Positions 42,681-52,151 of a DNA stretch of 64,000 nt are shown here, piece after piece. The DNA comes from Diploptera punctata. Taxonomy: Eukaryota > Arthropoda > Insecta > Blattodea > Blaberidae. The stretch is taken from positions 67,001 through 131,000 of the forward strand of contig JASPKZ010003418.1 in the NCBI GenBank assembly GCA_030220185.1, read 5' to 3'. Under the pieces are notes generated by a model, which was not told where the DNA came from, did no database searches, and worked only from the letters and a program-made list of their open reading frames with translations. Position numbers and translations under genes: made by a program. The first letter of the stretch is position 1, and every line of letters begins with the position of its first letter.

Positions 42681-44022
42681 TATTTTTCCCGGTACTTATT
42701 CAACTAAACATAAAATCACCTTAATTTTCATTTATTTAGGCGTAGCAGCGCATGCTACAAATATATAAGCAAATACATACATGGCTACACACTTACACGA
42801 AGACGGCATAAAAACAATCAATATATGTAAGTGTATTTTTAAAAAAGTGGCTCTAGCAGCCGCCATGTTTGCTTTTTTGCATCTTAACTGCATACGTACG
42901 ATTTAAATAACAAAGGGAATATATATTCCGTAAACCAGAATACCGTGGACTGTTACAGTCCCATATTTATCTGGGCTGGCTCTTCGATTTCGCAGGCTGC
43001 TATTAGACTCACTTGTCTCGCCTAGTAAGGTGTAAGTGAATCATGAGTCGCTACTAACTTTCCAAATCTGTCTATGCATCGTTTTCAAGAAGAATCGGGC
43101 TCTCGAAGTTTCGATTCGAGGAAGTTCAAAGCTGAGTATCCAAGTAGTTCGCCCTAACATACTATATAAAAAGTTGCGAGTCGGCCAACAATCAATCGGT
43201 CATGGTCTAGTAATTAACCCGTAAAGTGATTTGGAAGCCAGTATGTGAAGCTAAACGTGTTGAAGAATAACTCAGCGCAACTGCAGTCTGGTATAAATTT
43301 CATTTAGTGATTCTGTGAAAACGCGAAGGACTTATTTATCTTATGTGCTTCTATAACGAATTGTTGCGAGTAAAATATAAAAAATTAGATTTTTATGTAA
43401 AACTTGTCTTCATTTTATACTTCACACGGTGGAATTAAATACTGAAAACAACGGCTAAACTTTACAAACAGTGACATGATTTTTTTAATTACTTCTTAAA
43501 CTCCTGTCAAATTTTATTCTTAGGGTTTCATTTCTCAAATTAATTCTCGTGGTTTACAATGATTCTTACATTTTTTCTAACGATTACTTCACTATATTTA
43601 ACTAATTGAAGACGTGGCAGCCATATTGATTTTACCGAATATTCTGTGTTTCATTGCAGCCAACATAGTCACTACAATTTAACTTACACTAAATGAAATC
43701 AGCATGCATTCTTTCACAGGTTAGAGTACTTAAATTCGTTAGTTAGCTTGTAGGTTTGTCTTTCACGGGTTAGAGTACTTAAATTGCGCTAGGTTAACTT
43801 TTAAGTTCGTTGGTAACGCGAGTTCATGTATCGTATATATGTTGGCTATATCCCGTGATTCCATAGTGTAAACCGCTTCGCGTCTGTTGGCATGCGCATG
43901 GTTAAAAACATTTTTCGTGCCATGTATTTTAAAGTATTTCCAAAACAATTAACTATTGCACGAAGTTATCAATAATATAAATGTTCAAATTAGTCTATAT
44001 AAGGGTGTTAATATATTTGCAG
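42681..44022. other. Intron preceding the second Side exon
   Basis: No TE recognised. A 27-base segment is duplicated: ggttagagtacttaaatt occurs at 43721 and 43770, the second with one extra change upstream (ctttcacgggttagagtact). It ends in the acceptor atatatttgcag. Confidence 0.5.
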
Positions 44023-44319
44023 TTGCGCCAGTGTGTAAGACGAGTCAACAGAAGGTGCACGGAGTAGCGAGACAGGAGACAGCCAGGATCCAGTGTGAAT
44101 TGGAAGCGAACCCTCAGGATGGGATTCACTTCACGTGGAAGTTCAATAACACAGCAGAGATGATAGATATACCGGCATCACATTTCATGACAGATCGGTC
44201 CCGCAGCACGGCCGTTTACACCCCCATGACAGAATTAGACTATGGAAATCTACTGTGCTTGGGTCGCAACGAACTCGGCATGCAGAAAGCTCCGTGCATC
44301 TTCCACATCATTCCAGCAG
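44023..44319 (+). CDS. Side-family Ig protein, Ig-domain exon
   Basis: The exon encodes (F)APVCKTSQQKVHGVARQET, RIQCELEANPQDGIHFTWKF, NNTAEMIDIPASHFMTDRSR, TAVYTPMTELDYGNLLCLGR and NELGMQKAPCIFHIIPAG. Cys in RIQC, the core Trp in FTWKF and the DYGNLLC Cys mark a complete Ig domain; an extra Cys pair (PVC and PCIF) is typical of Sidestep-family proteins. The acceptor ends at 44022 and the donor gtgagc begins at 44320. The exon is 297 bp, phase 1 at both ends, as usual for one-domain Ig exons. Joined to 20088-20247 it forms consecutive extracellular Ig domains. Later domains, the transmembrane segment and cytoplasmic tail are outside the window on the right. Confidence 0.93.
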
Positions 44320-44344
44320 GTGAGCCTTAACAAGTATGCTTTTT

Positions 44345-44415
44345 ATTCCTGTTCATACAATAATAATAATAGTAATAATAATAATAATAATAATAACGAT
44401 AATAATAAATAATGA

Positions 44416-44447
<32 letters not shown>

Positions 44448-45000
44448 AATGATTTAGAATATTGGAGACGTCAGTTATTACCGGAAAGATTTCTAAATTC
44501 AAATCGGGAAAGATTGGCATGCTACGAGTTATTGGTAAATCCAGAAAATTGGATAAACCTCGGTAAATTTCTGGACAAAACGCGAAAAATAAGGACAACA
44601 CTCATTCAAGAATAAATATATGTTATCAAAATGCAATACCATTAATTATTAACAATTATATATAAATTAATTAGTGTATAATGCTATTGTGTTATTATTT
44701 AATTGTAATATTAATGTGTTTTCTTTATGTAATTGTAATGTTAATGTTTTTCTACTGTATAATGCTATTGTGTTATTACTTAATTGTAATATTATTGTGT
44801 TTTCTTTATGTAATTGTAATGTTATTGCTGTTTTTGTTGTTTATTTTTCTTTACACTAGTACCAATTATTACTTTATTGTAACGGACTGTCAACAGCACG
44901 TACGGTTTACTGCCCATGCGACCCATATTTGTAAATAATATTGTAAATATCTTACTTTTTGTCTAATAAAGTCCTACTACTACTACTACTTACTTACTTA
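44345..45000 (+). mobile_element. LINE 3' end with tandem duplication in its UTR
   Basis: After TAA and TTAC microsatellites (44362-44450), the plus strand reads EYWRRQLLPERFLNSNRERL and LVNPENWINLGKFLDKTRKI before a stop, like a LINE C-terminal tail. The 3' region has an ~83-bp tandem duplication (44673-44755 and 44756-44838, gtataatgctattgtgttat) and ends gtctaataaagtcctactac with a CTA run, containing an AATAAA signal. Clade is not determined. Confidence 0.6.
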
Positions 45001-45262
45001 CTTACTCACTGGCACTATCGAACCCGTAGGCTCATGCCCGCGCGGATATAAGCTCTCCATACATCCCTATTCTGAGCTAATGCTTTCCAATCATTCCCTG
45101 TATAATCTACTTCCCTCAAATCATAGTTAATGTTATTCTCCCACCTCATTCTTGGTCTACCAACTGGGCGTTTTCCCTCTAGCTTTCCTACAAGAAGCTT
45201 CTATGCAAGTCTTTCATTCCCCATACGTGCAACATGACCTGCCCATCGCAGTCTACGAGAAA
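45001..45262 (-). mobile_element. 3' terminal fragment of the RTE-like LINE
   Basis: ggcactatcgaacccgtagg, catccctattctgagctaat and gttattctcccacctcattc match the terminus of the LINE at 21075 in the same orientation. Minus-strand reading gives RPVGRPRMRWENNINYD. Confidence 0.75.
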
Positions 45263-45271
45263 TAAATAATG

Positions 45272-45306
<35 letters not shown>

Positions 45307-45535
45307 TAATGACAATAATAATAAATAATAATGATAATGATAATAATGACAGTAAAATGATAATAAAAATTAAGATAACAAAAATAATAATATTAATAAA
45401 AATTATAATATTAATAATGATGATAAAATATTAATAATGATAATAAAAATTATATTGTTGATGATAATGATAATTATAATAATGATGATAAAATGATAAT
45501 AATGATAATGGAGATAAAAATAATTTCTTATTCAA
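45263..45535. repeat. Imperfect AAT/ATGATA microsatellite
   Basis: A long low-complexity tract of AAT with GAT variants between the LINE terminus and the SINE. Confidence 0.85.
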
Positions 45536-45906
45536 TGCCTCAGGTTGTCACTTAGACATTTCTGGTGTTCTCTCCTGGTATTGGCGTAATGTTAACCCCC
45601 TTCTGAATTTGGGGCGCCTGGAAGGCGGAGTTACGTTGCCCCGATGATACAATGGGTGATGATGATAGTAGTAGTGCGCCAGGAGAGTTCTTAATCCTAA
45701 ATTAATCTAAGCCGAATGAATGAAGATAATTATGATGGCCACATGATGTTCGTTGACCGTTTAGCCTTAAAGATTCCTAATATTCGTCTTACAGGTGAGG
45801 AAATATCCTGAAAAATGAACGTCACTCAGGAAGCTTGTCCCGACCGAGATCGAATCCGGGCCCACTGCGTGACAAGGCAGCACGCATCTCGAGACCACAG
45901 CTGTGA
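45536..45906 (-). mobile_element. tRNA-derived SINE (family 1), nearly complete
   Basis: Complement of the copy at 21697-22088: ggggcgcctggaaggcggag, ttacgttgccccgatgatac, ttacaggtgaggaaatatcc and the B-box complement cgagatcgaatccgggccca. Its 5' end is at about 45906 (cacagctgtg). It is flanked on both sides by AAT microsatellite, so the target duplication is masked. Confidence 0.85.
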
Positions 45907-46050
45907 ATTAATAATAATAATAATAATAAAGAATATATAAAAATTAATAATAATAACAATAATAATAATGGTAATTATAGTAATAATTATATTAACGATA
46001 AGAATAATAATTAAAATAAAAGAATAATAAAGATACTATTTTTATTAAGG
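45907..46050. repeat. AAT-type microsatellite
   Basis: Continuation of the AAT tract on the other side of the SINE. Confidence 0.8.
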
Positions 46051-46059
46051 ATTTTCTCA

Positions 46060-46620
46060 ATATTTCAGTTGTTATCCTTCATCCCAAATGTATTTTGCTC
46101 CGCCACAGATTTCTATCCTCAGCATCTTCTTCTTTGAGCTCTCTGCTGATCGTGTTTCTTCTTACTCCATCCATCCTCTGTTCCCTGCGTTTTCCCCTCC
46201 TCCTCCTCCTACCTTCAGCATTCAATTCCAGTATCATTCTTTGGATTCTATTATTCTCCATCCTCTTCGGGTGTCCACACAATTTCAATTTTCATTCTGA
46301 TATTACTTCTATAATATTATGTTTAACATTCATTATTTCTCTAATTTTCTGGTCCCCAATTTTTCTTCTTCCTTGATTTTCTTGCTGCCCTTCACCAGAA
46401 ATCCATCTGTGCTGTGAATATATTTTTTGCTTGCTGTCTACCTAAAGTCCAGATCTCTTCACGGTACACATTTTACATTGTTTGACTAACGGATCTGTGC
46501 CCCCGTAATGTATGCGAACTGAACATTAATTCATTTTCTGCCTTGGTAAATAATTTCCCTCCCTTCATTCCTATCTCTCTCTTTTCTTTCGCCCCTCTCA
46601 CTACTGTCAACTTTGAGCCT
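46060..46620 (-). mobile_element. LINE RT C-terminal relic
   Basis: Minus strand: KLCGHPKRMENNRIQRMILE, NAEGRRRRRGKRREQRMDGV and EEDAEDRNLWRSKIHLG, i.e. the GHxxRM...GRRxRG tail, then degenerate sequence to about 46620. Confidence 0.7.
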
Positions 46621-47018
46621 TCTTAAGGGAGAGATAGATTTCACCTGCAGTCCAGTGTTGTGAACTCAACATGAACACTGTAGCAGGGAGCGGTGAAATA
46701 AATAGAATTAACTAAATAATAAAAGTCAGCATCATTTGACCCACTTAAATATGAATAAGTAGTAATTAACCTTATATGCTTCAGTATTCAAAATCCAAGG
46801 CACTGTTCGTGGAAGGTTGGCAACATCCCTGCTCCGAACGTTATCGTGGCTGCTGGTAGGACGGAAACGCGTGGAATGTACTAGTTACAGGCATTAACTT
46901 TTCTAAGAACGACTGCAGCGCTGAAGGGGTACAGATCCGTTGGTCCGACAATACTAATTTTTAAATTTCAATGTATTGGTTTTATTTATAATATTTTACT
47001 CCATATCACCGAAATAAT
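46621..47018. other. No gene seen
   Basis: A moderately higher-GC patch at 46790-46950 is unidentified. Confidence 0.4.
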
Positions 47019-47022
47019 AATA

Positions 47023-47076
<54 letters not shown>

Positions 47077-47078
47077 TC
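47019..47078. repeat. (ATT)n microsatellite
   Basis: About 20 uninterrupted ATT units. Confidence 0.95.
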
Positions 47079-47094
47079 TATTTAGGAATATTCC

Positions 47095-47841
47095 ACAATG
47101 CAGTGTTTCTCCTTCAACCCAAAGTGATTTGTCGCCAGAGGTTCCTATCTATAGCATATTCTTCCTTCAAATCTCAAGCTTCCATACTTCTCTTCACTCC
47201 ATCCATTCATCGTTCTCTAGGCCTGCCTCTTCCACTTCTTCCATTAGCTTTCCAATTAAGGATCTTCTTTGGTATTCTCACTTCTTCCATTCTTATTAGG
47301 TGTCCATACCATGTCAAACGTTTTTCTTCTTTTTTTCGTTCCGTTTTTTTTTTTTTTTTCAACTTGCATAATTTCCCTCATTGTGCTATTTCTGATCTTA
47401 TCCCTTCTTGTAATTCTTGTCGATCGCCTCCAAAAATCCACTTCTACTGCTAACAGCTTGTTGTCTTGTTTTCTGCTTACTGTCCAGGTTTCGGACCCAT
47501 ATAATAAAATGCTTTTTGACAGAACTTGAAATATAGATTTCTTCATTCTGTGAATTATATTTCTTTTCCAAAGTACTGAGTTCAACATACCAATGATTCT
47601 TCTTCCATCAGTTATTTTTCTTTCAATTTCTGTAGTTGAATTCTCACTTTTATCTAAAATAGATTCTAAATATTTAAAATGTTTAACATTACGTATTATT
47701 CCTGAATTATATTTTAGCTCATCTGTTGTATCCAATGAAAGATTTTCATTTTTTTGTATTCTGTCTCTAATTTCCTTAACATGAAATACGCATTATCTGG
47801 ATCTTGAGAAATCACAACCTGATCATCTGCGAATAGTAAAT

Positions 47842-47846
<5 letters not shown>
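47095..47846 (-). mobile_element. RTE-like LINE RT fragment, 5' truncated
   Basis: Beginning at about 47846 on minus: LLFADDQVVISQDPDNAYF (catalytic FADD), then 47735-47256 open: HFKYLESILDKSENSTTEIE, SILLYGSETWTVSRKQDN, VEVDFWRRSTRITRRDKIRN, TMREIMQVEKK. The order is the palm-to-thumb and C-terminal tail of an RTE-like RT. A poly-lysine run (from a T17 tract at 47345) marks slippage. Confidence 0.82.

Positions 47847-47896
<50 letters not shown>
47847..47896. repeat. (AAT)n microsatellite
   Basis: About 16 AAT units between the LINE fragment and the end of the Penelope-like element. Confidence 0.95.
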
Positions 47897-47897
<1 letters not shown>

Positions 47898-49265
47898 CCA
47901 TATTGGTTCGTCTTCCGGGCTTATAGGCCGTGGTCTGTTTGTCTTCATACTCGACGTTTCGTCTACTGCTGCTGTAGACCTCATCAGGAGATACTGCGTG
48001 CTCTCTTTGAACTCCTCAACAGTCGGCTGCCGACTGGCTGGTCGTTGGAAACTGTCTCTCTATTTATGGCTAAACCCCGGGTGGCGGGGGGGTTTTCTGC
48101 GCGGACCGAGTTTTGTGCTGTTGTGCCGTTTTTCGTTGTCGTGTTATGCAGTGCTGGGATCCAACTTTTGTTTATCTTCATGGTTTCTTCTTTTTTGTTG
48201 AAGGAATTTTTATGTTTATATATTTCAATGGCTTCTCTGTATAGTCTGGTGTAGTAATGTGATGTTTGTGATAATACCTGAGTATCTTCGAATCTTATAA
48301 TATGTTGTTGGTTGTTCATCAAGTGTTCCGCTACGGCCGATTTTTCATTTTTTTTTAGTCTGCAGTGTCTCATGTGTTCTTGTAATCTTGTGTTTATCAT
48401 TCTTTTTGTTGTACCGATGTACACCGCTCCACAACTGCACGGGATACGATATATACCGGCATGACTTAAAGGATCTCTAGTGTCTATGGCTGGACGCAGT
48501 ATATTGCTGATTTTTTGTGTTGGTTTGTAGGTTGTTGATATGTTGTATTTCTTTAATATTCGTCCAATTTTCTCTGTTGTTGTTTTGATATAAGGTAGGT
48601 AAACCTTACCATTTGTCTCTTCCTTGTTTTCGTTTTCGGACCTATATTTCTTGGGATTTATGGCTCGACGAAAATCTGTTTTGCTGTATCCATTGGTTAG
48701 AAAAGCTGCATGGAGATGATTGATTTCTTCTTGCAGATACTGTGGTTCCGAAATCCTTTTGGCTCTTTCAACCAGGGTTTTTATTATCCCGCATTTTTGT
48801 CTCGGATGGTGGTTACAGTGTTTATGTAGGTATCTGTCTGTGTGAGTACTTTTCTTGTAAACCTTGTGTCCAAGTGTCATGTTTTGGTTTCGAATTACCA
48901 AAACATCCAAAAACGGAAGACTGTTGTTTTGTTCTTTTTCCAGGGTGGATTGGATGCTGGGACAAATCCCATATATGTGTTTCTTGAAGTTATCTAGTTC
49001 CTCCTCACCGTGCTCCCAAATGACGAAGGTGTCATCCACATATCTCAGCCAAACTGTAGGTCTTAAACTAGCATTCTCCAAAGCCTGTTTTTCAATTTTT
49101 TTCATGTAGAAATTTGCTATTACGGGACATAATGGACTTCCCATACGCCTTCTATTTGTTCGTAGAATATACCTCTCCATTGAAAATAAGATTCTGTGAG
49201 ACATATGTTGCAGAGCGCTGTTATGTCTGCAGGAAAGAGTTCTTGTAAGTATGTCAAAATGAAAA
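47897..49265 (-). mobile_element. Penelope-like element with GIY-YIG endonuclease, 5' truncated
   Basis: One open frame of 406 codons on minus (49204-47984). RT part: RRMGSPLCPVIANFYMKKIE, VWLRYVDDTFVIWEHGEE (catalytic YVDD), NNSLPFLDVLVIR, KKSTHTDRYLHKHCNHHPR. Linker: IKTLVERAKRI, LPYIKTTTEKIGRILKKYNI. Endonuclease: HAGIYRIPCSCGAVYIGTTK (GIY-YIG with the CxC/H zinc site), RLQEHMRHCR, and AVAEHL. These are the hallmarks of EN-containing Penelope-like elements. The N-terminal RT motifs 1-3 are absent. The end carries a hammerhead-like motif at 47951-47990. The frame is clean, suggesting fairly recent insertion. Confidence 0.92.
47951..47990 (-). ncRNA. Hammerhead-ribozyme-like motif, Penelope end
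   Basis: On the minus strand: CTCCTGATGAG, a six-pair stem GTCTAC/GTAGAC closing loop AGCAGCA, then GAAAC and GTC. CUGAUGA, stem II, GAAA and a GUC are the hammerhead core, and hammerheads are known in Penelope-like elements. Caveats: one extra base (G) separates CUGAUGA from stem II, stem III would be very short, and stem I is poor. Activity is unproven. Confidence 0.55.
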
Positions 49266-49765
49266 TGAAAAATCGGCCGTAGCGAAACACTTGATGAACA
49301 ACCAACAACATATTATAAGCTTCGAAGATACTCAGGCATTATCACAAACATCACATTACTACACCAGACTATACAGAGAAGCCATTGAAATATATATACA
49401 TAAAAATTTCTTCAACAATAAAGGAGAAACCATGAAGATAAACAAAATTTGGATCCCAGCACTGCACAACACGACAACGAAGCCTATGACTTCTGCAAAC
49501 GGCACAACAGCACAAAATTCGGTCCGCGCAGAAACCCCCCCCCCAACCACCCGGGGTTTAGCTATAAATAGAGAGACAGTTTTCAACGACCAGCCAGTCT
49601 GCAGCCGACTGTTGAGGAGTTCACAGAGAGCACGCAGTATCTCCTGATGAAGTCTACAGCAGCAGTAGACGAAACGTCGAGTATGAAGACAACCAGACCA
49701 CGGCCTATAAGCCCGGAAGACGAACCAAATATGGATCAAGACGCCGGCCGTGAAAGCCTACAATT
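49262..49765 (+). mobile_element. Penelope-like element, second copy, inverted
   Basis: The plus strand encodes only the C-terminus (AVAKHLMNNQQHIISFEDTQ region, EAIEIYIHKNFFNNKGETMK, SRLLRSSQRARSIS), nearly identical to the other copy with an 18-bp in-frame insertion (PMTSAN) and a C8 tract. The two copies meet tail-outward at about 49262. The end has the same motif and cagaccacggcctataagcc. Confidence 0.88.
49641..49680 (+). ncRNA. Hammerhead-ribozyme-like motif, second Penelope copy
   Basis: CTGATGA at 49644-49650, stem GTCTAC (49652-49657) and GTAGAC (49665-49670), GAAAC at 49671, GTC at 49676. It differs from the first copy by A for G at the extra base, leaving the stem intact. Confidence 0.55.
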
Positions 49766-49829
49766 ATAAATAATAATATTAAAAATAATAATAAATTCGT
49801 AGTATTATTAGATTCCAGAGTGTAAGACA

Positions 49830-50005
49830 GTGGTCCATAACAGGTGTTTCTCCCTCGATTACGGAGGGAATCTTCAGTGAGTAGTTCTTCTAGGTGTTAA
49901 CTCGACTTCCGATCAGGAAACACCACCTAGAATAACTCACCATTGAAGAAACACTCCGTAACCGAGGGAAAAGCTTCTGGGAGAAACACCAATTATGGAA
50001 TATTC
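49830..50005. mobile_element. Short foldback (MITE-like) element
   Basis: ccataacaggtgtttctccc, tacggag, ttctaggtg and tccgatcagg on the left are mirrored on the right by ggaaacaccacctagaataa, actccgtaaccgagggaaaa and gggagaaacaccaattatgg. The arms are about 75 bp with a short loop. There is no coding. Confidence 0.75.
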
Positions 50006-50734
50006 TAATACTATTACTACCTGCAGTGAGACTGGCATTCCACAATACAAAAAATCAGTTGCTTATTTTATGTAAAAATAATTTACAGAATTTACATGTT
50101 GCACGTACGATCCTACTAGGAATAATAACAGTAAAACTAGCTCACTGATACTATAGAATCTGTAAAAGTTCATGGCCTTTCGGACATCCCTATCCTAACG
50201 CAATGTTTTCCAATCATCCCCTCTATAATTGGACAATGTTATGCATCAATCGGCTAAGCGCCATTAAAAATTGAGATTTTGTTACACCTGTTGCACTGGC
50301 TTATGAAGTAAGTGTACGCACACTTTTCTTGCCAAATCTTAAAATAGTCTTATTATAAAAGAAAAATATAAAAGTCATCAGACCTAGCAGACAGTTTATG
50401 TTTTTCAACAAACAGCTATGAAACCAGACCTTCATAAATGCTAATCTAATTTTGCATCATGTAGCTAAGCGCCAAATATCCCCTGTCTTATATTGTTGAT
50501 GCATAACTGTCAAACACGGAAAATACCTAGCATTATCCAGTATTGTTAGTTTGACGCTAAAATAAATAGTGAATGTGTCTTAAACTTTAAACTTAAGACA
50601 AATAAAATGAAGAAGGTAAGAAAGAACTACGTAAAACAGCTGTAACGAATTTGTATTTTAATAAACTTTAACAATGTTACTTTTATTTAATTAACATAAA
50701 AACAAATTTACATCAATTAAACGCTAAATCTATT
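50006..50734. other. No gene seen
   Basis: A short plus-strand match to the RTE-like LINE terminus (catggcctttcggacatccc, about 50170-50225) is present in the minus orientation of that family. The rest is unassigned. Confidence 0.45.
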
Positions 50735-50895
50735 GATTACGTAATGATTTTATAGTAAATAGCTTAATTTTATTCGATAAATTAGTCCTTCCAAATGTTA
50801 CTCTTGATTTCCAAATCCTCTAGATAAATTCACTCGTCACTCCTTGACTTCGTGAATTTATCGATTTGGAAATCACTCTTGACATTGCTTATGAT
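50735..50895 (+). mobile_element. Crypton-type 3' end fragment
   Basis: aatagcttaattttattcga, gttactcttgatttccaaat, ctctagataaattcactcgt and ggaaatcactcttgacattg with cttatgataaa reproduce the terminal hairpin of the intron elements. This copy lies outside the Side intron, showing that the family is dispersed. Confidence 0.8.
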
Positions 50896-51051
50896 AAATT
50901 CTCTATAGTAAGGATTCAGTTGTCATAATACAAAATTAAGGCTACTACAAGAAATTATATTTAATTCTCTAAACTGTTATCTAAATTTCCCTTGATCTCC
51001 CAATTTATAAAAATTCATGTTTTAATTTTTCACGGGTAGTGTACTTATGTA

Positions 51052-51600
51052 GTTGTTTTGATGCAATAAACTCTTTATTTATTTATTTCATTTACACAAA
51101 TAATGAGATATGGGGGGAAACGGAGAAATATTTTTAAACATTATATTTAAAATAACAGACAGCGAATAGAGGAGACTACGTAACAGTGAACCACAGTATA
51201 TTTATATGAAACCAGGTATAATAATAACAGTTAGGTCTCATAGACTTCGATGACCAGGATATGTGGCCGAATTGGAAAGAAAGAGAGGTACAGAAGCTTC
51301 TAGTAGGAAAACTAGAGGCAAGGCTCCCATTTGGCAGACCAAGAATAAGGCGGAAAAATAACATTATCCATGATTTGAGGGAAGTAGATTATACAGGAAA
51401 TAATTGGAAAATATTAGCTCAAGATAGGTATGTGTGAAGAGCTTATGTTCGCATGACCATGGACTTACGGGATCGATAGTGCCAGCGAGTTAGTTACTTA
51501 TTCTTATGTAGTTGCTTTCGTGCAATAAACTCTTTCTTTATTTATTTTATTTGCACAAAGATTATTTTTTGAAAAGTATTAATATCGAGAAATGGAAAAA
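51052..51600 (+). mobile_element. RTE-like LINE 3' end between ~100-bp direct repeats
   Basis: 51160-51500 carries the RTE family tail (LEARLPFGRPRIRRKNNIIH, then tatacaggaaataattggaa and cttatgttcgcatgaccatg). It is flanked by similar 100-bp sequences: 51048-51140 (ttatgtagttgttttgatgc, aataaactctttatttattt) and 51510-51610 (ttatgtagttgctttcgtgc, aataaactctttctttattt). That is too long for a LINE target duplication and probably a local duplication. Confidence 0.65.
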
Positions 51601-51634
51601 AATATTTTGAATACCTTATAAACTAACTAATCGA

Positions 51635-52015
51635 CCGCTGGGCTAGTGGTTATGCTCCTTGCCTCTGGTCCCGAGGGTCGCGGGTTCAAACCCGGGGTCG
51701 ATGGATTTTTTAGGATGGAAAAATCCAAGGAGCAAGTTAAGCCGTGGGTCCCGAGTCTGAAGATTTTCAGGCTCGTAAAAGATCCTTAAGCCTGAATGCA
51801 AAGGCCTCTAAATAAAATTTACCGAATTTTTCCGTCCTAGTACTACTTTGGTTTCCTAGATGTCAGTATGAGGCGGAACTCTGACCACGGACCACTCAAA
51901 TAACATCTATATGAAAACAAGTGTAACTAAATTTGTATGGTTCAAATTATTCCCTGTAGGGGGAGAGCGCCTAAATCTCTCTTAAGGGAAACATGCGCTT
52001 ACAATATACAAGATA
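51635..52015 (+). mobile_element. tRNA-derived SINE (family 3)
   Basis: Head: gaccgctgggctagtggtta (A-box) and gcgggttcaaacccggggtc (B-box with a pairable T-stem). Body: ggatttttcctaa-like and aaggagcaagttaagccgtg. Tail: ccctgtagggggagagcgcc, also present inverted at 27245-27378. Confidence 0.85.
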
Positions 52016-52019
52016 AACT

Positions 52020-52145
52020 AACTAGCTAACTAACTGACTCTATTGAACCCCGCGGATGTAAGCTCTCCACACATCCCTATCGTGAGCTAATTCATCCCTT
52101 GTATAATCTACTTCCCTCAAATCATAGTTTATTCTCCCACCTCAT
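52020..52145 (-). mobile_element. RTE-like LINE 3' terminus
   Basis: catccctatcgtgagctaat, tgtataatctacttccctca and attctcccacctcat: the family's end with small deletions, abutting the Tc1 element. Confidence 0.7.
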
Positions 52146-52151
52146 ACCTTA

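Larger units (their letters stand above)
20248..44022 (+). other. Intron of the Side-family gene, ~23.8 kb
   Basis: The intron is bounded by gtaagt at 20248 and an acceptor, atatatttgcag, ending at 44022. It is phase 1. It holds partial copies of the preceding exon, a large inverted duplication, Crypton pairs, Tc1, mariner-like, LINE and SINE insertions and a tRNA-like palindromic repeat, each described separately. No second host gene is evident inside it. Confidence 0.85.
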
